Of a stretch of DNA of 64,000 bases, positions 54,813-64,000 are shown piece by piece. The DNA comes from Alligator mississippiensis. Lineage: Eukaryota; Chordata; Crocodylia; Alligatoridae. The notes below the pieces were generated by a model. It had not been told where the DNA came from. It made no database searches and worked only from the letters and a program-made list of their open reading frames with translations. The translations under genes were made by a program, and so were the position numbers. The stretch lies in NCBI RefSeq assembly GCF_030867095.1, contig NC_081826.1:246740251-246804250 (forward strand). The letters are read 5' to 3'. Position 1 is the stretch's first letter. The number at the start of each line of letters is the position of its first letter.

Positions 54813-55618
54813 TGTCGCAGAGCACTTAGGTGCCCTGCTCCTAGGAAGGGAGAAAACTGCTAGGAGAAGAGCCCTAGCAGTGAGTAATGAGCACAGCTGC
54901 TGGTTGCCAGGGCAACCAAAGAAGGTCAGCTGACCAGAAGGGGCAGGGCCTGGCTCCCATATAAAGCCCAGGCTGGTAGCTCCCTGCCAGTGGCCAAGGG
55001 GAAAGGAGCTCGCTCAGGGAAGAAAGGGAAAGCCTGACTGTAGGAGCCATGTTTGACACTGCGAAGGGATGGAGTATTCCCTGGTAGGCTTACATGATGT
55101 TTTAGCCGGGCGGCTTTAATTTATGTTACAGCCCAGGGGCTTGTGTTTTGTTGCTGTTTAAATACCGGTGGTTTGGGTGAGGCTACTAGGGGTTGGAAGA
55201 GACCTCAAAGGGGACCCACAGCAGCGTGGGGGCCCCAGTGCCAGTGAGGGCGCAGCATTTGGGGTGCACTGACCCCAGCCCCAGGAGAGGGGGCAGCACT
55301 TGAGAAGCCCCCAGGAGAGGGGGCAGAGCAAGACAGGGCCGTGCAGGGCCCAGAGAGAGGAAAAGGGGGCCAGATTATAACATGGCCTAGACCGCACAAA
55401 GTTAATTCCATCAGCAAGGCGTGGGCTACGGTGTAGGGGAGTAAACGGAGCCACAGACAGCGCCCCCTGGCATTGGGGCAGAAAAAGGGCAGCCTCCCGC
55501 TAATTAATATCAATTAACCAATTAACAGCAAGGCATGGCAGGAGAGAAGGGAGGCAGTTGCCCCAGGAACTTGCTTGCAGGCCATGTTTAGATCGGCCCA
55601 GAGCGAATACCTGTTACA
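54813..55618 (+). repeat. 3' LTR (806 bp) of the Gmr1-like element
   Basis: Begins TGTCGCAGAGCACTTAGG and ends ATACCTGTTACA, followed by the GACAC duplication. TATA box at 54960-54965. The TG...CA ends are intact here, unlike the 5' copy. It is shorter by fewer short-repeat units and a small deletion after the TATA box. Confidence 0.92.
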
Positions 55619-55623
55619 GACAC

Positions 55624-57127
55624 CAGAATGAAGGCAAAGGAGGTCAAGCCTCCAGCTGCATGGCGCAGAGCAGGGAGAGGGCACTCCTGCAAAAGAAGTG
55701 TGACCACAAGGTTCAGGACCTGCAACTGGCATAATTTTATATGGTGAGCAAGGATCCAAAGCCCAGCATTCAGAGCCAGGGAAGGGTTAACCTAGCTCTT
55801 GGCAGTGACTCCTGACATCTCTCACAGCAACAGCTTCTTGCCCTTGCTCCATGAAGCCATAGGCTGGAACCTCGCAGCCTCCCTTCCAGCACCTACCTTT
55901 AACCAGTACCCAGGGCTTGTGTACCACACATGGAAGTTGCCCATGCTGCTTGTGGCAAACATTCTATGGGTTTGCTACCCTTGTTCTATAGGCACTCTAC
56001 CCACTTTTTAAGCCGTGTTGATTTGTTCCGGGATTCTGCCTTGAGCATTCACTTTTAAATTTGTTCTGTACCAACATCTGACTTCTGACTAGCCTGCAGT
56101 TTGACCATCGTTGTGCAATCCTCAGATGACAAAGCAACCCTGACATATTCAAGATCAAAAAAGAAGGGGTCATATGTGTTGTTTAGGGGTTGGGGGAACG
56201 TACACAATGTTTAATCCATAATCCTTTCCTTAATTCTGATAGGGCACATCCTCCAAAGTAATGAAAAAGTCTTAATAATGAAAGTTGATGAAATGCAAAT
56301 GCAAAGACTTGTAACATAGTCACTTGAGTGTTAAAAATAAACCAAGGATTACAGTTTGGAAAAGGAATGCTACACTTATGAATGTATACAAAATAGTACT
56401 CTTAAGTGAATAGAAATCAGATAACTGTCTAACTGCAAACAGCCATAAACAGTATGAGACATCTCCGATTTCCACAGAGGGCTCCATCCTGCTATTTTTA
56501 TTCATTTGAATAAATCTTACTTGACTGTCCCCCATGAACTGGGTTGCTAGACATGGAGACAAATATTTTAGATTGTTTAGAGATAAAAAAATATATAACA
56601 TGAAACTAACTATTTCAATAAAGAGGTTGTCTATATTTTTCAAACTAATGAGCAATTGGTTTTTGATGGCTGCTTAATTATCAGAAGTTTCTTTTTAAAT
56701 AGAGATCTAATAAGTCACTGAGTTGGGGCATAATTAAGTGAGAAATTCTTTTTCAGTGGTTATGTGTTTTCTTCCTTCTCATTTCCCTTAATTATTTCTG
56801 ATTTCTTTGTCTCTTTGGTGTCTTGATCTGCTATATTTTCTCTTACCAGTCATTGGGCTTTAAACATGGTTAACTATTAGCCTTGTGTCAAAATATAAAT
56901 AAATAAAATTTGAATCTGGTAATTTAAGTTTCATTCTGCCTAATTGGGTAACTAATGGAAAGAATTTGAATCAGGACTGCACAATTACTGCAGGTCTGGC
57001 TTTCTATGCCTTGCCAATTCAAACACACGTTGCTGGGTATATGAACATTAGAATGATCAAATTAATTGGAAATTTACTTATCGAGGGAAGTACATTTTAA
57101 ATGATTTGTATCTCTGTGAGAAGGCAG
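55624..57127. other. No gene recognised
   Basis: GC-moderate to about 56000 (continuation of the sequence left of the gypsy insertion), then AT-rich. Open frames here show no recognisable motif. Confidence 0.45.
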
Positions 57128-58958
57128 ACAAGTAAAAAACAAGAAATTGTTTTTTAGATATATTGGGAGTAAAAGGAAGGCCCAGGGAGGAATAGGACCC
57201 CTGCTAAATGGGCAGAAACAATTGGTGACAGACAGGGGGGACAAGGCTGAACTCCTCAATGAGTTCTTTGCCTCAGTGTTCCTAAGTGAGCGGCACGACA
57301 AGTCTCTCACTGGGGTTGTAGAGAGACAGCAGCAAGGCGCCAGACTTCCATACGTAGATCCTGAGGTGGTGCAGAGTCACTTGGAAGAACTGGATGCCTT
57401 TAAGTTGGCAGGCCCGGATGAGCTCCATCCGAGGGTGCTGAAGGCACTGGCCAACAGCATTGCAGAGCCACTGGCGGGAATAGTCGAACGCTCGTGGCGC
57501 ACGGGCCAAGTCCCGGAGGACTGGAAAAGGGCATTTTCCATAACGTGGTCCCCATTTTCAAAAAGGGGAGGAAGGAGGACCCGGGCAACTATAGGCCAGT
57601 CAGTCTCACCTCCATCCTTGGTAAAGGCTTTGAAAAAATTAGTAAGGCTCACATTTGTGAGAGCCCGGCAGGGCAAATTATGCTGAGGGGAAACCAGCAC
57701 GGGTTTGTGGCGGGCAGATCGTGCCTGACCAATCTAGTCTCTTTCTATGACCAGGTTACGAAACGCCTGGACACAGGAGGAGGGGTGGATGTCGTATACT
57801 TAGACTTCAGGAAGGCCTTCGATACGGTATCCCACCCCATACTGGTGAACAAGTTAAGAGGCTGTGATGTGGATGACTACACAGTCCGGTGGGTGGCGAA
57901 TTGGCTAGAGGGTTGCACCCAAAGAGTCGTGGTGGATGGGTCGGTCTCGACCTGGAAGGGTGTGAGCAGTAGGGTCCCGCAGGGCTCGGTCCTTGGACCG
58001 ATACTCTTTAATGTCTTCATCAGTGACTTGGACGAGGGAGTCAAATGTACTCTGTCCAAGTTTGCAGATGACACAAAGCTATGGGGAGAAGTGAACACGC
58101 CGGAGGGCAGGGAACAGCTGCAGGCAGACCTGGATAGGTTGGACAAGTGAGCAGAAAACAACAGGATGCAGTTCAACAAGGAGAAATGCAAAGTGCTGCA
58201 CCTAGGGAGGAAAAATGTCCAGCACACCTACAGCCTAGGGAATGACCTGCTGGGTGACACAGAGGAGGAAAGGGATCTTGGAGTCCTAGTGGACTCCAAG
58301 ATGAACATGAGTCGGCAGTGTGATGAAGCCATCAGAAAAGCCAATGGCACTTTATCGTGCATCAGCAGATGCATGACGAATAGGTCCAGGGAGGTGATAC
58401 TTCCCCTCTATAGGGCGCTGGTCAGACCGCAGTTGGAGTACTGCGTGCAATTCTGGGCGCCACACTTCAAGAAGGATGCGGATAACCTGGAGAGGGTCCA
58501 GAGAAGGGCAACTCGTATGGTCAAGGGCCTGCAGACCAAGCCCTACAAGGAGAGACTAGAGAAACTGGACCTTCTCAGCCTCCGCAAGAGAAGGTTCAGA
58601 GGCGACCTTGTGGCTGCCTATAAGTTCATCACGGGGGCACAGAAGGGAATTGGTGAGTATTTATTCACCAAGGCACCCCTGCGGGTTACAAGAAACAATG
58701 GCCACAAGCTAGCAGAGAGCAGATTTAGATTGGACATTAGGAAGAACTTCTTCACAGTTCGAGTGGCCAGGGTCTGGAACAGGCTCCCAAGGGAGGTGGT
58801 GCTCTCCCCTACCCTGGGGGTCTTCAAGAGGAGGTTAGATGAGTATCTAGCTGGGGTCATCTAGACCCAGCACTCTTTCCTGCTTATGCAGGGGGTCGGA
58901 CTCGATGATCTATTGAGGTCCCTTCTGACCCTAACATCTATGAATCTATGAATCTATA
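57128..58958 (+). mobile_element. Young CR1 LINE, 5'-truncated (CR1-F)
   Basis: Almost identical to CR1-2 from 23500 onward, including the tail GGTCGGACTCGATGATCTAT and ATCTATGAATCTATGAATCT (to about 58958). The left border lies in CAAGTAAAA, present both in the flank and in the CR1 itself, so the exact start is ambiguous by about ten bases. Only scattered substitutions, one 8-base insertion and one stop distinguish it from CR1-2. They are recent members of one subfamily. Confidence 0.92.
57147..58864 (+). pseudogene. CR1 ORF2 reverse transcriptase and C-terminal part
   Basis: Frame 1 (57147 on) starts inside the RT at [19 protein letters not shown] and runs to VPEDWKRA. There an 8-base insertion (near 57533) shifts the frame. 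The frame resumes as [44 protein letters not shown] (the usual D, where CR1-2 has N), VPQGSVLGP and the catalytic FADDTKLWG (FADD at 58061-58072). A TGA at 58148 replaces a tryptophan that is present in CR1-2. The last frame, 58166-58864 (232 codons), is complete to its natural stop, ending RRLDEYLAGVI. The endonuclease is missing by truncation. Confidence 0.92.
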
Positions 58959-59275
58959 AGTAAAAATATATATAGTTAACCCCTTCTGGCATAATGATCC
59001 CTGGCTGTCAGAATGTCACCTGGAGCCATTGCCAGTTAGTTTAGATTAAAGTAGTCTTCCTATTTTTAAATATTCAAATCTACCAGACATTGTCCTCTGC
59101 AATGGGGAATACTTGATGTCCTGTAGTTTGCTGAGGAAAATTCCTCCTTGATTCCACTAATTCATATTTATTTATTTTCAGTGCATATTTAACCACTTAA
59201 ATGGCAGAAAGGTTCTGGGACTTGACTTTTAAGTGTTAAATATCATAAAAAATGGAGGGAATGCCCTGTTACACA

Positions 59276-60592
59276 ATGTAGTGGTATATGTTGAAACGCC
59301 TAAGCTCACAGATGACACCAAGATCGGGGGTGTAGTAGATATGCTGGAGGGTAGGGATAGGATTCAGTGTGACCGAGACAAATTGTAGGATTGGGCCAAA
59401 ATAAATCTCATAAGCATTGGCGACATGTAGTGGGGTGCACGTGGGTGAAAGTGCACCCCCTGCGATTGGAGGTGCACCCCCTGCAAAACACACTGTTGAC
59501 ACTGTTGGCGGCGCCTGTGGGTGGTCACCACTCGCTACCCTCCTCCATCCTCACTGCCAACACCACTGGCAGTGCCTGTGGGTTGTCCTCAACTGCCACT
59601 GGCCGCTACCGGAGGTGTCTACGGGTGGTTGCCAACTGTCGGTTGCCAACTGCTCACGACGCCACTGCCAACAGTGCTGTGGCTGCCTGAGGGAGTTCAC
59701 TGCCACCATGCTCCCACATGCGGGAGCTTGCCGTGCCCCTCCAACCTCCAGGGGCATGTGGTGTTCATGTTCATAAGGTTCAACAAGGACAAGTACAAAG
59801 TCCTGCACTTAGGACAGAACAATCCCATGTACCAGTACCAGCTTGGGATGAACTCACTAAGCAGCAGCTCTGTAGAAAAAGACTTGAGGGATACAGTGGA
59901 CAATTTGCTAAACATGAATCAACAGTGTCCCTTGTTGCCAAGAAGGCTACCAGCATACTGGGCTGCATTAGTAGGAGCAATGCAAGCAGATCGACGGAAG
60001 TAATTATTCCCCTTTATTCTGCACTGGTGAGGCCACACCTGGAGTACTATGCCCAGTTTTGGACCTCCCCCCTCACCCCACTATAGAAAGGATGTGGATA
60101 AGTTGTGGATGTGGATAAATTGGAGTTGGAGTTAAGCAGAGGGCAACAAAAATGCTTCAGGGGCTGGGACACATGACTTACGAGAAGAGGCTGAGGGAAC
60201 TGGGCTTATTTAGTCTGCAGTAAAGACGACGGATGGGATTTGATAGCAGCCTTTAACTACCTGAAGGGTGGTTCCAAAGAGGATGAAGACTGCTCTCAGT
60301 GGTGGCAGATGACAGAACAAGGAGGAATGGTTTCAAGTTGCAGCAAGGAAGGTTTTGATTGGATATTAGAAAAAAAAACCTCTCTCACTAGGGGGATGGT
60401 GAAGCACTGAAACAGATTACCTGGAAAGGTGATAGAATCTCCATCCTTGGAGGTTTTTAAGGCTCAGTACAACAAAGCCTTGTCTGGAACGATCTAGTTG
60501 GGATTGGTTCTGCTTTGATCAGGTGGTTGGACTAGGTGATATCCTGAGGTCCCTTCTAACCCTAATTTTCTATGATTCTAAACTAATGTGGG
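59276..60592 (+). mobile_element. Old CR1/L3-like LINE 3' fragment, split by an insertion
   Basis: Sense orientation. ORF2 blocks: LTDDTKIGGVVDMLEGRDRI (59305 on) and AKINLI, then after the insert [16 protein letters not shown] (59777 on), [20 protein letters not shown] and [15 protein letters not shown]. The tail ends GAGGTCCCTTCTAACCC and TCTATGATTCTA near 60580, the classic CR1 octamer type. Much more diverged than CR1-2 and CR1-F, and of a different subfamily: the tail has ATTCTATG-type rather than ATCTATGA-type repeats. Confidence 0.8.
59415..59769. mobile_element. 355-bp GC-rich insertion in the old CR1, 8-bp duplications
   Basis: Flanked by CTCATAAG (59407-59414) and TTCATAAG (59770-59777), one mismatch in eight. 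Without the insert and one duplicate the CR1 frame is continuous across the site, which fixes the borders. It starts CATTGGCGACATGTAG and carries the motif GTGCACCCCCTGC twice near its left end, then CTGCCAAC-type repeats. Terminal inverted repeats are weak. The 8-bp duplication suggests a hAT-type transposition. The apparent open frames are GC-driven. Confidence 0.6.
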
Positions 60593-62749
60593 TCCCAGTC
60601 ATGCTAACATGGAACCTCATTCAGGCTAATATATGGTATTTTGTTTCTTAACAAGTCATATTGTGCTAGGTAAACATACACAAAGACGAAAAACCATCCA
60701 AAATATATGCATTTTCATTTTATATATGGGAACTATCAGAAGCATGCAATTATATTTGGCAGTGATATCATAAAGCTCATTAGTGGTTCGGAATAAAAGT
60801 TACATTGCCAGTCTCAGCAGAGTTCTAACCATACATAGCATTATTTTTAGCACCTACACAATGAATACTATCAACAAAGTTGTAGGTTCAACTTTAAACA
60901 AGTCCAGAAGGCAAAGAGTTTGGTAAATTAGGCCTTAGTATGAAACCACGATTACAGTAGACTAACAAACAGTAATATGGGTAGTAATGTCCTGCTCATT
61001 GTACCTCCAAAGCTGTTAGAAAAAGTGCACAAGAACTTGCTGCTGCTATGAGGAAAACAGGAAGGTATTGCCTAGATATAATGCTGATGTCACTGCCACT
61101 ATGGAAATTCCACTTGTACAAAGATTTGGTTGTAGGTACTATAATCCTTTTAGTATTTGTGCAGTGAGCACAGGTGTCAGTCTGTCACAGTTTAATTTGA
61201 TACAGACATACCCATGTTAGCAGTCGGAGTTAATCTTGCAGAGGAATACTGCTTATCACTATTACTTATCACTGAAGACACTGAGTAACTGTCATCACCT
61301 ACCCATTAGGGAAATTGTATATTGTAGGATCATGAAAAAAGACTGTAAGGTGTATGAAAAAGTGGCCTGGAGAAATTTCAACTGAAAACGCTATTGGTAC
61401 AATTTAAGTCTCCAGAACAGTTTATAAAAGTAACTTCTGTAGCTGAAAATACAGAAATGCTGCTTCTCCTACTCTCAATACTTACTACAAATTGCAATGA
61501 AATCTACCATTACAGTAGTTTCCTTCCCAAAGCTGAAAATAAAAGTATTATATTCCATATAATTCTCTACTGATTTTCCATGCTGGACTGAATGCATTTG
61601 ATCACATTTGACTTTGGTACCCAAACAGATCTGGCCTAGCTAGTGCATGGAAGAGAGATCACCTTCACCCTCAGGTTTTGTAAAGTCAAGTAAATATTTA
61701 CCACATTGGCCCATTTTTTGCAAAACTTTGACCCCAGAAATTGAACAAGTGGCAATATCCCATGTGGCCCCATTATCTCTATTGACCACAGGGATAGCAA
61801 TAAATGTAAGGAGAAATTTCCAGTACATTACATCCTATGTAACCATTCATGTTCATTCAAGTTAACTACAGAATGGTGGTAAGCTGCTTCCACATCAGAA
61901 GAATAACATATTGGTTATACTCTGCACAGGAATAAATGACCATACAAGGAACAAGGAAGTGAAAAATCAAATCACCATTTTTTTTTACTTAATACAAAAG
62001 TTCCTTTTCCTTGCTGCCATCAAGAAAATAAAATTAATATACAAACATCTGAAAATTAATGGAGGCCAAAAGAAATTGTAGGTGCCCAATGATTCATAAA
62101 AAAGACTGCTTATTCTCAGTTATCTAAATACAGATAGAATGCTTAACATAAGATATCCAGGTTTTAAAATTGACTTGAGACACTTCTCTGAAAATTCCAG
62201 TCATACATAACTTATAAAAAAAAGCTGCTTCTTTCCACAGAAGAGTGAGCTCCTATCTCTGACTGGAAATATCACACCTCTACAAACCAGCTTTTCTGTC
62301 CTCCTTTGCAGGAAGCAAAACATTTTCTTCATGTAGTGCTACAGCTATAAGTGAGCCAACATTAGATATGTACTTACAGATGCTTTAAGCACAAATGTAC
62401 ATATCTGGCAAATGACTGTGCCCACAGTTGAAATATATCATAAATGTACAGTCTTAATTGACATCTTACTTTACTCTTACGACTCTGTGACATTAGAATA
62501 AGGCTCAACAGGGAGGTCAAATGTACATCTCATATGAAGGTACTGCAACAAGTTAAAACATAAATCAGAGGACTGTCACTTTGGTCAGAGGAGTGTCTTA
62601 AGAAATAGAGGGTTTGGTTTTTTTTTTAAAAAGGGATGATCTGGAGAACATTCCTAAGATAGTCAAGAGAAAATGATTCTTGTACTGGGTCACAGTTCTT
62701 CCACCAGGTAGGTGTCCTGATTGCACATTCTAGTAAAATATATCTTCTT
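60593..62749. other. AT-rich stretch, nothing recognised
   Basis: About 2.2 kb of AT-rich sequence. No coding motif, no RNA gene, no repeat ends that I could pair. Confidence 0.5.
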
Positions 62750-63500
62750 TTCATAATAGATTTTTAATGTGAAAATTGAAGTAAAAAAAGACATTAAACA
62801 CTTCAGCTTTCTCTGCATTGTTCATTATTATTTCCACTCTCGATTCAATAAAGATCTTACTCGTTTCTTGGTCTGTTCCCCCCAGTTGTATCCAAATTTG
62901 GTAATATTATACTATTACACTTAGTTTTAATAATCTGGTCAAGTTAACATGTTTTGAAAGGCTCCTGTTTATTTTTCAAATAACTGAGGATCTTGTAATT
63001 TAGCCCAGTTGGTCTCTTGGTATGTTTCCTACCCTGCCTTCTCATAGCATGTTCTTGTTGCCTTTAGTCTCTTTAAAGTACAAACAACTTACTTGGGCTC
63101 CTTGTTTCCTTATACTTCTCTCCCATAGGATCTGCTTACCAGTTTTCTACATTAATTATATTCTTCTTTGCTGAATTTTAATGTTTTTATTCTGCTGTTT
63201 TCCTTTGTTCTTTCCTTCAGACCAAAAATTCTATCATGATCACTGTCATCCCAGTAGCTTTCACCTTCTAATTCTCAACCAATTCCACCTTGATAGTAAG
63301 CAGGAAATCATGTAAAGCCTTTCTCCAAGGTGATTTCCTTACCAACTGTGCCATGAATGTGTCCCTAACATAATCTGAGAACTCCTTATACTGTTTGTAC
63401 ACTGCTGTGTACTTTTACACAAATGTCACGGTTAATAAAACCTCCCCGTAGACAAGCTGGAGTGTGTTCTTCTTTCATACCACTAAATGATCAAATTCCA
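62750..63500 (-). mobile_element. Very old CR1/L3-like endonuclease-region relic, antisense
   Basis: On the minus strand remnants follow the order of the CR1/L3 endonuclease-to-RT linker. There is a WDDSDHDRI block (near 63240, the SDH box), then RIKTLKFSKEEYN (near 63185, the place of the usual DFRKADF) and the KGNK-type linker further left. The frame is broken throughout. The left boundary is approximate. Confidence 0.5.
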
Positions 63501-64000
63501 CTCTTCCAGGCATTATAAAGCATTAAGAGGAAATATGTTGTCAGCTACTGCTTCCACACATTAACATCTTGTTTAAGGATCCTACCATTTGTATAGTTAA
63601 GACACATAACCCTCAGTACATCAAAGCCTTTCAGCTCCTAAGGAGAAGTAGACATGGCAAAAGGTTATTTGTATCCCCAAAGTCTACTCAGTATTAGTCT
63701 AAAAAAGCCTAAAAGAGATCTTATTTCAGTTATGTGTATTACTCCAAGCTTCCAGGGTGTCTCTCACATTAAGAAAGTGGTGGAGTGTTGTGGGTTGTTA
63801 GTTTTATTCAGATGGATATGGGTATGAGGCCATATTTTATCATTAATAAAAATGGTTATGAAAAAGGGACAGATTGTTGTGAAAATATTCAGGAAAAATC
63901 TCTCCTTTTATTGTTGAAAAAATTCACAATAAGATATTTTCTGACCAGTCCTGCTTGTCAGAATTGGCTACATAACTTTATAGCTCTTTGATAATGAACT
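63501..64000. other. AT-rich end of window, nothing recognised
   Basis: An open frame of 68 codons near the end has no recognisable motif. No feature supported. Confidence 0.45.

Larger units (their letters stand above)
49891..55618 (+). mobile_element. Gmr1-like Ty3/gypsy retrotransposon, full length but defective
   Basis: A 5728-bp element bounded by two LTRs and a perfect 5-bp target duplication GACAC (49886-49890 and 55619-55623). Inside, in order: primer site, trace of gag, protease, integrase, reverse transcriptase, RNase H, polypurine tract. Integrase before reverse transcriptase is the order of copia-type elements. Among Ty3/gypsy elements it defines the Gmr1-like group of deuterostomes (Goodwin and Poulter described this order). 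The integrase and RT sequences themselves are gypsy-like (GPY/F-type end, YIDD). Gag is almost wholly deleted, and pol carries at least six in-frame stops and two frameshifts. Confidence 0.9.

Noticed and set aside
1..64000. CRISPR array, rRNA, tRNA genes
   Set aside because: No regularly spaced direct repeats, no rRNA signatures, and no cloverleaf found. The tRNA-like matches are only 18-base primer sites complementary to tRNA ends.

Overview
This window looks like intergenic or intronic DNA from a large sauropsid genome, most likely a crocodilian or a turtle. The reason is its repeat content: many CR1 LINEs of several ages (including near-identical young copies), an L2-clade LINE, MIR-type SINE relics, hAT-like and piggyBac DNA transposons, and vertebrate Ty3/gypsy elements. 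I found no host protein-coding gene, rRNA, tRNA or CRISPR array that I would defend. Every convincing protein-level signal is a transposable-element protein, and all are broken by stops, frameshifts or deletions.

Layout. 1-8 kb: two old antisense CR1 copies that keep the ORF1 esterase-like region and the endonuclease; the second is split by a 0.76-kb palindromic DNA element. A small hAT-like MITE lies between them. 8-15.6 kb: AT-rich DNA with one copy of a TAA-flanked inverted-repeat family and MIR-like pieces. 15.6-17.0 kb: a 1.4-kb solo LTR on the minus strand with perfect 5-bp target duplications (ATAGC). 17.5-27.4 kb: a piggyBac-type transposon of about 10 kb. Its transposase is cut apart by two long CR1 copies, one short antisense CR1, and a second solo LTR (duplication ATATG). 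27.5-28.7 kb: an internally deleted Ty3/gypsy element (duplication TCTTA) with a primer site matching tRNA-Ser.

28.8-49.9 kb: mostly AT-rich DNA with a 264-bp MITE, an antisense L2 copy, a 1.64-kb hAT-like element containing a long inverted duplication, an antisense CR1, the tail of another non-LTR reverse transcriptase, several perfect hairpins, and two CR1 3' ends facing each other. 49.9-55.6 kb: the centrepiece, a 5.7-kb Ty3/gypsy element flanked by GACAC. It has two LTRs, a tRNA-Gly(GCC)-type primer site, and the pol order protease - integrase - reverse transcriptase - RNase H. That is the copia-like order of the Gmr1 group rather than the usual gypsy order. Its gag has nearly vanished. 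The 1.4-kb solo LTR at 15.6 kb is homologous to this element's LTRs over the TATA region. 57-64 kb: a 5'-truncated CR1 almost identical to the one at 23-25 kb, an older CR1 split by a 355-bp insert with 8-bp duplications, and an antisense L3/CR1-like endonuclease relic.

These parts do not form a pathway. They are a layered record of insertions whose relative order can be read from the nesting: piggyBac first, then CR1 and solo LTR insertions into it, with the young CR1 family last or nearly so. Boundaries given as approximate were judged by eye.
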